Of a DNA stretch of 64,000 nt, positions 53,201-58,751 are shown piece by piece; within the stretch, counting starts at the first letter, position 1, and each line of letters starts with the position of its first letter. Both the position numbers and the translations under genes were made by a program. Source of the stretch: SIAQ01 sp964484265 (lineage in GTDB: Bacteria > Planctomycetota > Planctomycetia > Gemmatales > Gemmataceae); contig CAZAFH010000018.1 of the NCBI GenBank assembly GCA_964484265.1, forward strand, positions 15,633-79,632, given 5' to 3'. Under the pieces are notes generated by a model. The model had not been told where the DNA came from, did no database searches, and saw only the letters and a list, made by a program, of their open reading frames with translations.

Positions 53201-53793
53201 GCGAGACCGTTTACCGCGGCACGACAAACTTCGGCTTCTTCTCGAAGGCGTCGCTCGCCCAACAGGTCGGCGTCCGCGAGGCCAAGCCGTACGAGCCAGA
53301 CGATGGCGAGCGCGCCCGCAGGCGAAACTTCGCTTACCCGAGCACGCCGCCGTACCCGCAACAGATCGCCGAGACGACGCGCATGCTCGATGCGGTCGAT
53401 CTCTTCGTGCCCGATGGCGGTCCGGCGGGGTTAGGATACATCACCGGTACGAAGATGGTGGATCCAGCGGAGTGGTTCTTCAAGGCGCACTTCTATCTCG
53501 ATCCGGTCTGCCCGGGATCGTTGGGCCTCGAATCGTTCCTGCAGCTATTGAAGGTCGTGGCCGTCGAACGCTGGGGCGCGAGCGCCGAGTGTTCGTTCGA
53601 CGTGATCTCGGCAACACCACACCGCTGGATTTACCGCGGGCAGGTGATCCCGACGAACAAGCGCGTGACCGTGCAGGCGACGGTGACAGCCATCGACGAT
53701 ACCGAGCGAACGATCCGAGCCGACGGATTTCTTTTGGTGGACGGGCTTGTAATCTATCAGATGAATGACTTTACGCTGCGGATGAAACCGTAG
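47287..53793 (+). CDS. pfaC: PfaC-type PUFA synthase subunit (KS-CLF-AT-DH-DH-DH-DH)
   Basis: 2168 residues; ATG 47287 has an AGGAA ribosome-binding site. Domains: KS 1-450 with Cys191 (DAACASSLYALK), ECHGTGT and KSNIGHALTA; a chain-length-factor-like KS 465-850 (SFTISSEECSGLDALRVA, Cys668 retained); an AT about 920-1290 with GSGNHYAGMGRE and Ser1018 (GYSLGESS), like PfaB; then four FabA-like hotdog domains in two pairs (about 1385-1570, 1640-1775, 1815-1990, 2020-2168; for example HPGAWYLDAERIPTCIAVEAGQ and CHFIDDQVMPGTLMYECC with the catalytic His/Asp-containing regions). Thus PfaB and PfaC are fused. No acyltransferase of AGPAT type follows. Residues about 1774-1800 are encoded by a REP pair (52606-52685). 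The TAG stop is inside another REP. Confidence 0.92.
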   Translation: MALRQRVAIVGMGGIFPQSPTLEQFWAKVKNGIDTAKEVPAGRWILSAEDAYDPRLGIPDRAYSTRGCFIEGFQVDRTNLDIDADLLAQLDPMVHLALHAGRQAWESAVTSKIDRRRVGVILGNIALPTDSASAWTREVLGRTVAEIVGVETGGVRTPVHPLNQCVAGLPAGLLARALGLGGGAFALDAACASSLYALKLAVDELLAGRADAMLTGGVSRPECLYTQMGFSQLRALSPSGRCAPFDAKADGLVVGEGSGIFVLKRLDDALRDGDHIHAVIAGIGLSNDVHGRLLAPSTEGQLRAMRAAYAQAGWQPKSLDLIECHGTGTPVGDGIEFASLNELWQGGDWRPGQCIIGSVKSNIGHALTAAGSAGLLKVLLALKHDTLPPTANFSSPEPHLSYEQSPFRVLAKSQRWDRRREGSARRAAVSAFGFGGINAHVLLEEWDPAASSARAVPDTLPNRSAPLVAIVGMDAHFGPWESLSSFQNRVLGNDPTEPISAPPHCWGVDRAEWFRREKHDGANLAGFYVQDLTVSADRFRIPPKELEEMLPQQLLMLKVAANAIDDAKFDEAVLLRTGVFVGIELDPNTTNFNLRWSMINNAREWNERLGLNLSPDELSAWTEELRDQVHPPLSANRTMGALGGIVASRIAREFRIGGPSFTISSEECSGLDALRVAVRRLEQGELDQAIVGAVDLAGDIRTVLARGERRGARGEGAAAVVLKRLDDAVRAGDRVYGIIRSVGSDDGAAFSAASSLGPADIGAAGVAAGMADLVKACLCLHHESLPNPPQYWLRNRADGPRQAIVHSANAQGSQIRVVLEEAPTPRPTDPSITRLGRREAIFAIEADDASGLKRQLQLLREHAKASPVVDIDALARTWWQAHPNDPHQSHGLAIVADSQDDLLRQVDALSVSAAHTLPPMPRVAFVFPGSGNHYAGMGRELAQAFPDVLRRQDGETQRLRDQILPEVFWDSPHSGSRSIESIAQKHRTLILGQVAFGTIVSDVLHSLGVEPHAAIGYSLGESSANFALRAWTERDEMLRRLLASPLFVSDLAGECNAARKAWNLSPSESVDWIAGIVPAPAEQVRQTLKGRERVYLLIVNTPSETVIGGARQAVEQFVRDLGTGFIPLSGVSTVHCEIARQVESAYRSLHLLRTTPPAGIRFYSGASGRVHELTRESAAESIVAQALKPIDFPALIEQAYQDGIRVFVEIGPGNSCTRMIGQILGQRPHLAQSACVAGQSETSTILRLLASLIAARVPVDLRALYGHALPQTPPSAKSAKVIRVPVGGVPFDISPPSAATHEEQVKEPIVSPIAASVLQQLTAAQSAKAAAHEVYLRFSENLTRTIANQLGAQIGVATANPGLVLARPVAESPRPALDREQCLEFAIGSIANVLGREFAEVDAFPTRVRLPDEPLMLVDRIMSITGEPRSMTSGTVVTEHDIHPGAWYLDAERIPTCIAVEAGQADLFLSGYLGIDFETKGLAVYRLLDAVVTFHRGLPGPGEVIRYEIHIDNFFRQGTTPLFRFRFEGTVNGEPLLTMRDGCAGFFTEAELNAGKGIVQTELDRQPRPGVRPGDWEELVPMAVQTFDERQIDALRAGDLVGCFGPAFAHLNLNHPLTIPGGTMKLVDRVVHLDPQGGRFGLGLIRAEADIHPDDWFITCHFIDDQVMPGTLMYECCLHTLRIFLLRLGWIVENDGSAFEPIAGIASRLKCRGQVLATTRTVTYEVSLKEIGYRPEPYVLVDALMYADGKAIVEITDMSLQLTGATRSSLESVHRGHHDEREGFIGLSKQMHHAERDAYGRSIEVPKPAIYDYERILAFAIGNPSDAFGERYRVFDKQRFIARLPGPPYQFLDRITEVNAEPWVMAAGGVIEAQYDVPADAWYFAADRQEVMPFAVLLEVALQPCGWLAAYIGSALTSPVDLSFRNLGGSAIQYRQVPRDIGILTTTVRITKAAKSGGMIIQDFEFDVKNKGETVYRGTTNFGFFSKASLAQQVGVREAKPYEPDDGERARRRNFAYPSTPPYPQQIAETTRMLDAVDLFVPDGGPAGLGYITGTKMVDPAEWFFKAHFYLDPVCPGSLGLESFLQLLKVVAVERWGASAECSFDVISATPHRWIYRGQVIPTNKRVTVQATVTAIDDTERTIRADGFLLVDGLVIYQMNDFTLRMKP
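52606..52685 (+). repeat. REP pair (REPIN) inside the pfaC coding sequence
   Basis: A degenerate REP (CATCGTGGGCATCACGACGA, 52606 on) and an intact inverted REP (GCATCACGCGGAGCGTGATG, to 52685) lie in frame and encode GHHDEREG ... MHHAERDAYG. The segment is in the linker between the second and third hotdog domains. Confidence 0.8.
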
Positions 53794-53859
53794 CCATCAC
53801 GCTCCGCGTGATGGATTGCTGCATCTTATCGTAGCCATCACGCTCCGCGTGATGGATTG
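53789..53859 (+). repeat. Two REP units before the transposase gene
   Basis: CGTAGCCATCACGCTCCGCG then TGATGGATTG occurs at 53789 and at 53830 (41-base period). The first starts in the last codons of pfaC and provides its TAG stop. Confidence 0.9.
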
Positions 53860-53885
53860 GATTATCCCCTGATCGAGTCAAAACG

Positions 53886-54560
53886 ATGAAGTCCCAGGAA
53901 GTACCATTCCCAATCGGTATATTCGATCCTGACATTGAGGTGCACAAAATTGAACGCAGATTGCCGCACTGGTCTCAGCCGGGAACCATTTCCTTCATCA
54001 CTTGGAGAACATGCGACTCAATGCCCGCAAAAATGCTCAATGCATGGCATGAGGAACGTGTTTCTTTTCTTCGGTCTCACGGAATCGATGCGACTGCCAC
54101 GAATTGGCGAGAGAGCATGCTTCGATTGAATCAAGTCGTTGCACGCAGGTTTCTTGGAGCCCTTTGGAGCCGCTGGCACGACGCATTGGACGCCGGGAGC
54201 GGTGAATGCGTATTGCGCCGAAGCGAGATCGCAATGATAGTCGCGAATAGTTTTCACCATTTCGATGGCGAACGTTACGCCCTGCTTGATTTTGTCGTCA
54301 TGCCGAACCATGTTCATCTGATTGCTTCGTTTCCAGATGAGGTTTCCATGGTTCAACAATGTGAGTCGTGGAAGCACTTCACGGCTATGCAGATCAATCG
54401 GAAGCTGGGAAATAAGGGTCGATTCTGGCAACAAGATTCGTTTGACCATCTTGTCCGCAGCGAAGAGCAGTTTCGTTATTTGAGGCAATACATAGCTGAC
54501 AATCCGCTGAAAGCCCGGCTGAAGATTGGGGAGTTTGTACATTACTCAAAAGTGAACTGA
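53886..54560 (+). CDS. REP-associated tyrosine transposase (RAYT, Y1/IS200-like)
   Basis: 224 residues: the HUH motif is PNHVHLI (FVVMPNHVHLIASF), the region after it, WKHFTAMQINRKLGNKGRFW, then QQDSFDHLVRSEEQFRYLRQYIADNPLKA, contains the catalytic Tyr near RQYI and is diagnostic of RAYT proteins. RAYTs are single-copy housekeeping-like transposases that recognise REP hairpins, and REPs of one family (CATCACGCTCCGCGTGATGG) flank this gene in inverted orientation on both sides, forming a REPtron. Two further REP pairs are seen at 37864-37919 and inside pfaC. The gene lies between pfaC and oleA and is not part of the lipid pathway. Confidence 0.9.
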   Translation: MKSQEVPFPIGIFDPDIEVHKIERRLPHWSQPGTISFITWRTCDSMPAKMLNAWHEERVSFLRSHGIDATATNWRESMLRLNQVVARRFLGALWSRWHDALDAGSGECVLRRSEIAMIVANSFHHFDGERYALLDFVVMPNHVHLIASFPDEVSMVQQCESWKHFTAMQINRKLGNKGRFWQQDSFDHLVRSEEQFRYLRQYIADNPLKARLKIGEFVHYSKVN

Positions 54561-54774
54561 ATCCATCACGCGGAGCGTGATGGCTACGGTAAGACGGAGA
54601 AATCCATCACGCGGAGCGTGATGGCTACGGTAAGACGGAGAAATCCATCACGCGGNNNNNNNNNNNNNNNNNNNNNNNNNNNNNNNNNNNNNNNNNNNNN
54701 NNNNNNNNNNNNNNNNNNNNNNNNNNNNNNNNNNNNNNNNNNNNNNNNNNNNNNNAGCGTGATGGCTGCGGTAA
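54560..54774 (+). repeat. Tandem REP array after the transposase, with scaffold gap
   Basis: Inverted REP units (AATCCATCACGCGGAGCGTG, then ATGGCTACGG) begin at 54560, 54601 and 54642, a 41-base period. The third runs into the Ns, and the array resumes at 54756 with AGCGTGATGGCTGCGG, ending directly before the oleA start codon. Confidence 0.9.
54656..54755. other. Scaffold gap of 100 N
   Basis: One hundred Ns lie inside the REP array, so the assembler joined contigs across a tandem repeat. The real length and the number of REP copies are unknown. Confidence 1.
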
Positions 54775-55818
54775 ATGACCTACACCCGCGTACATATCGA
54801 TGCCATTGGATACGAGTTGCCGCCGATCGTGGTGACGAGTGCCGAGCTGGAATCACGCTTGAGGCCGGCGTATGAGCGCATGCGGTTGCCGGCAGGGCAA
54901 CTCGAAGTGCTAACAGGCATCGTGGAGCGCCGTTGGTGGGAGCCGGGCTTCGCGCTTTCGCGCGGCGCCATATCGGCGGCACGGAAGGCGTTGGCTCTGG
55001 GGCACGTTCCGTCCCCTGAAATTGAGGTGCTTATTTACGCCGGGGTTTGCCGCGAGCAGTTCGAGCCGGCGACGGCGTGCCGAGTAGCGGCGGGGCTCGA
55101 CATCAGCCCGTCGTCGGCAGTGTACGACATCAGCAACGCATGCCTGGGCGTCCTCAACGGCATGCTCGATATCGCCAACCGCATCGAACTGGGCCAGATC
55201 CGCGCCGGCATGGTCGTTTCCTGCGAGTCGGCTCGCGACATCAACGACATCATCATCGAACGCCTCAACGAATCTCGCGACATGGAGTTCTTCAAGCTCT
55301 CGCTGGCCACACTCACCGGCGGATCCGGCGCCGTGGCCGTGCTGCTGACCGACGGCACGTTCAAGAACCGACAACGGCGTCGATTGCTGGGCGGCGTGAC
55401 GCAGACCGCGCCGCAATTTCACGGCCTGTGCCGATGGGGCGTCGAGGATCGGCCCACAGGTGGCTTGCAGCAGTTCATGTCCACCGATTCGATCGCCGTG
55501 CTGCGCGACGGCGTCGCCCTTGGAGCGCGCACCTGGCAAGCTTTCCTGGCCAGGCTCGGCTGGTCCGCGGACCGCGTCGATAAGACGATCTGCCATCAAG
55601 TCGGCGGGCCGCACCGCGATACCATCATGCAAGTGCTGGGCATCTCTGCGGACAAAGACTTCTCGACGTACCCGTTCCTCGGCAACATCGGCACGGTCTC
55701 GCTCCCGTTGACCGCTGCCCTGGCGGAGGAACGTGACGCCCTCGAACCGGGCGACCGTGTCGCCTTCCTCGGCATCGGCAGCGGACTGAACTGCATGATG
55801 CTCGGAGTCGAGTGGTAG
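54775..55818 (+). CDS. oleA: OleA, thiolase-fold head-to-head acyl condensing enzyme
   Basis: 347 residues. Catalytic Cys123 (VYDISNACLGVLNG) and Glu97 (REQFEPAT), 26 residues apart as in characterised OleA; His in KTICHQVGGPHRD and Asn-region GNIGTVSLP complete the KAS-III-like site. ERRWWEPG near residue 50 is typical of OleA. It condenses two acyl-CoA (or acyl-ACP) chains head to head to a 2-alkyl-3-oxoacid. There is no good ribosome-binding site: the ATG lies three bases after the last REP unit, so expression may depend on upstream translation or on sequence hidden in the gap. Confidence 0.93.
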   Translation: MTYTRVHIDAIGYELPPIVVTSAELESRLRPAYERMRLPAGQLEVLTGIVERRWWEPGFALSRGAISAARKALALGHVPSPEIEVLIYAGVCREQFEPATACRVAAGLDISPSSAVYDISNACLGVLNGMLDIANRIELGQIRAGMVVSCESARDINDIIIERLNESRDMEFFKLSLATLTGGSGAVAVLLTDGTFKNRQRRRLLGGVTQTAPQFHGLCRWGVEDRPTGGLQQFMSTDSIAVLRDGVALGARTWQAFLARLGWSADRVDKTICHQVGGPHRDTIMQVLGISADKDFSTYPFLGNIGTVSLPLTAALAEERDALEPGDRVAFLGIGSGLNCMMLGVEW

Positions 55819-55868
55819 CCGGGGAAGATAGTGACGAGTGACAAGTGACAAGACCAAGCTGGTGCGTG

Positions 55869-56813
55869 ATGAATGAGCTATATCCGTTTGCAGAGCATTT
55901 CTTCCAACTAGCCACTAGCCACCAGCCACTAGCCACTCCGCCCTCGTCACTCGTCACTCGTCACTCGTCACTGCGTCTGCACTACCTCGACGAGGGTTCC
56001 GGGCCGCCCGTGGTCATGGTGCATGGCAATCCGACCTGGTCGTTTTATTACCGCAATGTCGTGCTCGCGCTGCGCGGCTCGTATCGTACCATCGTGCCAG
56101 ATCATATCGGCTGTGGCAAATCCGACAAACCCGATGATTCGCAATACACCTACACGCTGGCGCAACGTGCCGACGACCTCGAGGCGCTTCTCGATCAGCT
56201 CGGCATCGTCAAAGACATTACGCTGATCGTCCACGATTGGGGCGGCATGATTGGCATGACCTATGCCACGAGACATCCCGAACGCATTCGGCGAATCGTC
56301 GTGCTGAACACGGGCGCGTTTCATTTGCCGAAGTCGAAACCGTTTCCGTGGTCGCTGTGGTTTTGCCGCAATCCGCTGGTTGGGCCGTTGCTGGTGCGTG
56401 GGTTCAACGCGTTCTGCCGTTCGGCAATTACGATGTGTGCGAAGCGCCGCCCGCTGCCTGCGGAGGTCAGCAAGGCGTACCTGGATCCGTATGATTCCTG
56501 GGCGAATCGCATCGCCATCCTGCGCTTCGTGCAAGATATCCCGCTTCGGCAAGGCGATCCGAGCTATGACCTCGTGACGATGGTGCAGGATGGCCTGGCG
56601 AAATTGCGCGGAATCCCGATGTTGATTTGCTGGGGCGATCTCGATTTCGTTTTCGATCGCCATTTTCTCGCGGAATGGCAGCAGCGTTTCCCCGACGCCG
56701 AGGTGCATCAATTCGCCGACGCGGGCCATTACGTGCTGGAAGACGCCGGTGAGGAGATCGTGCCGTTGATTCAGCAATGGCTGGCGAAGGCGGAGCGCTT
56801 GGTTCGGATATAA
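55869..56813 (+). CDS. oleB: OleB, beta-lactone decarboxylase (alpha/beta hydrolase)
   Basis: 314 residues from ATG 55869 (MNELYPFAEHFFQL). Haloalkane-dehalogenase-like fold: HGNPTWSFYYRN (oxyanion hole), nucleophile Asp in IVHDWGGMIG, DPYDSW, acid in WGDLDFVF and His in FADAGHYVLED. OleB decarboxylates the beta-lactone made by OleC to a cis-alkene. Residues about 14-34 (LATSHQPLATPPSSLVTRHS) are encoded by simple repeats (AGCCACTAGCCACCAGCCAC and GTCACTCGTCACTCGTCACT) inserted between EHFFQL and LRLHYLDEG, where homologues are short. The gene follows oleA after 50 bases that carry the same type of repeat. Confidence 0.9.
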   Translation: MNELYPFAEHFFQLATSHQPLATPPSSLVTRHSSLRLHYLDEGSGPPVVMVHGNPTWSFYYRNVVLALRGSYRTIVPDHIGCGKSDKPDDSQYTYTLAQRADDLEALLDQLGIVKDITLIVHDWGGMIGMTYATRHPERIRRIVVLNTGAFHLPKSKPFPWSLWFCRNPLVGPLLVRGFNAFCRSAITMCAKRRPLPAEVSKAYLDPYDSWANRIAILRFVQDIPLRQGDPSYDLVTMVQDGLAKLRGIPMLICWGDLDFVFDRHFLAEWQQRFPDAEVHQFADAGHYVLEDAGEEIVPLIQQWLAKAERLVRI

Positions 56814-56850
56814 TGGAATTGAGTTATACTTTTCGCGATAAAGATTGAAG

Positions 56851-56945
56851 CATTTCCGAGCCGCGACCGTGAGGGAGCGGCCACCTGGATGGCGTGCCGG
56901 TACATGCGTTGTCGGCCACTCCCTTACGGTCGTGGCTCGGAAATG
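56851..56945. repeat. 95-bp palindromic element (copy 2)
   Basis: Arms 56851-56883 and 56913-56945 (core GAGCCGCGACCGTGAGGGAG) with two mismatches; the loop CCTGGATGGCGTGCCGG is the reverse complement of the loop of copy 1 at 14213-14307. It separates oleB from oleC. Confidence 0.85.
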
Positions 56946-57014
56946 CCTTGCTCGATTCGCGAATGCGACAATCTCTATCGATGTGAAGTTTAGCAACGCG
57001 GTAATTGAACTCCC

Positions 57015-58658
57015 ATGACCCACCCCGCCACCCTCAATATCGCCAGCCACCTCGAAACGATTGCCGGGCACCAACCCTACACGCTCGCAGTGATCTTTCC
57101 GCACGGGCGCGATGGTACGGGCCGCGTTAGCTATACGCACTACACCTATCAGCAACTCAACGACGCCAGCGACCGGATCGCGCATGGTTTGTCTCGCATC
57201 GGTATCGGCCGCGGCGTACGCACGGTGCTGATGGTCACGCCGAGCCTGGAGTTTTTCGCGCTGACGTTCGCTCTGTTCAAAGTCGGCGCCGTGCCTGTGC
57301 TGATCGATCCCGGCATGGGAATTCGCAACCTCAGCCAATGTTTGGCCGAGGCGGAGCCGCACGCGTTCATCGGCGTGCCCAAGGCGCATGCGGCTCGCGT
57401 GGTCTTGGGATGGGGCAGGGCGTCGATTCGCACCTGCGTGACCGTTGGCCGACGCTGGTTCTGGGGCGGATCCACTCTCGCCGACGTGCAAAAGCTCGGC
57501 GCCGGCGCAGGCCGATTCCCGGTCGCTCCGACGTCTCCCTCGGAAATGGCCGCCATCTTGTTCACCAGCGGCAGCACCGGCGTGCCGAAAGGCGCGGTGT
57601 ACACGCACTCCATCTTCGCGGCTCAGGTCGATATTCTGCGCCGGCTCTACAACATCCAGCCCGGCGAGATCGATTTGCAAACCTTCCCGCTGTTCGGTCT
57701 CTTTGCTCCCGCGCTCGGCATGACGACAATCGTCCCCGACATGGACGCGACGCGCCCGGCTGACGTCGATCCGCGCAAGATCATCGAAGCTGTCGAGAAT
57801 TTCGGCGTCACCAACCTTTTTGGCTCTCCCGCATTGCTTAATCGCGTCGGCCGATTCGGCGTCGAGCAAAACATCAAGCTGCCGTCGCTCAAGCGTGTCC
57901 TTTCCGCCGGCGCGCCGGTGTCGGCCGAGATCATGGAACGCTTCGCGACGATGCTGCCGCCGAGTTGCGAGATTCATACGCCTTATGGCGCCACCGAGTC
58001 GCTGCCGGTCTGCTCCATTGGCAGCACCGAGGTGCTCACGCAAACGCGCGCCCTCACTCGCCAGGGAGCGGGCGTATGCGTTGGCAGACCCGTCGCCGAA
58101 ATTCGCCTGCGCATCATCCGCATCACCGATGAACCGATTCCGACGTGGTCCGACGAACTGGAACTACCCCCGGGCGAGATCGGCGAAATCGTCGTGCAAG
58201 GCCCGATGGTCACGCGTGAATACTACCACCGCCCCGAATCGACGGCTCTCGCCAAGATTGCCGACGGCGACACGTTCTATCACCGCATGGGCGATCTTGG
58301 CTATCTCGACGAACAAGGACGGGTCTGGTTTTGTGGCCGAAAGTCGCATCGCGTCATCACGCCTACGGGCACGTTGTACACGATTCCGTGCGAAGCAGTC
58401 TTTAACACGCACCCGAAAGTCTTCCGCACCGCGCTCGTCGGTGTCGAAGGCAAACCGGTGCTATGCGTGGAGCTGGAGAAGGACGCAGGCCACGTCGATC
58501 CCGACGCGCTCCAGCGAGAGCTGAGGGACCTCGCCGCATCGCAGCCACACACGCGCGGCATCGAGACGTTCCTGATTCATCCCGCGTTTCCGGTGGACAT
58601 CAGGCACAACGCGAAAATCTTTCGCGAGAAACTCGCCGTGTGGGCAGCGAGGAAGTAG
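57015..58658 (+). CDS. oleC: OleC, AMP-dependent beta-lactone synthetase
   Basis: 547 residues of the ANL (adenylate-forming) superfamily. P-loop-like A3 motif LFTSGSTGVPKGAVYTHS, A5 TPYGATESLPV, A7 YHRMGDLGYLDEQGRVWFCGRKSHRV and a final Lys-containing motif near HNAKIFREKLA. OleC activates the 2-alkyl-3-hydroxyacid with ATP and closes the beta-lactone. It stands between oleB and oleD in the common order. A repeat element precedes it and a further simple repeat (GGAGTCAGGAGTCAG, CTGACTCCTGGAGG) separates it from oleD. Confidence 0.93.
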   Translation: MTHPATLNIASHLETIAGHQPYTLAVIFPHGRDGTGRVSYTHYTYQQLNDASDRIAHGLSRIGIGRGVRTVLMVTPSLEFFALTFALFKVGAVPVLIDPGMGIRNLSQCLAEAEPHAFIGVPKAHAARVVLGWGRASIRTCVTVGRRWFWGGSTLADVQKLGAGAGRFPVAPTSPSEMAAILFTSGSTGVPKGAVYTHSIFAAQVDILRRLYNIQPGEIDLQTFPLFGLFAPALGMTTIVPDMDATRPADVDPRKIIEAVENFGVTNLFGSPALLNRVGRFGVEQNIKLPSLKRVLSAGAPVSAEIMERFATMLPPSCEIHTPYGATESLPVCSIGSTEVLTQTRALTRQGAGVCVGRPVAEIRLRIIRITDEPIPTWSDELELPPGEIGEIVVQGPMVTREYYHRPESTALAKIADGDTFYHRMGDLGYLDEQGRVWFCGRKSHRVITPTGTLYTIPCEAVFNTHPKVFRTALVGVEGKPVLCVELEKDAGHVDPDALQRELRDLAASQPHTRGIETFLIHPAFPVDIRHNAKIFREKLAVWAARK

Positions 58659-58751
58659 GAGTCAGGAGTCAGATTTGGAGCGCTAAGTCGTCATCGAAGA
58701 ATTTGGTCCTGTCCCCTGTCTCCTGTCACCTGACTCCTGGAGGAAAACGAC
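58659..58751. repeat. Short inverted and direct repeats between oleC and oleD
   Basis: AGGAGTCAGGAGTCAG at the left and CTGACTCCTGGAGG at the right are complementary, with CCCCTGTCTCCTGTCACC between them. The right arm also contains the ribosome-binding site (GGAGG) of oleD. Confidence 0.6.

Noticed and set aside
54560..54774. 41-base periodic repeats before oleA as a CRISPR array
   Set aside because: The spacer-like parts are identical and the repeat is the REP hairpin of the adjacent transposase.
55968..58043. 691-codon open frame on the minus strand opposite oleB and oleC
   Set aside because: A high-GC antisense shadow of two well-supported genes; its protein is Arg/His-rich without any domain.
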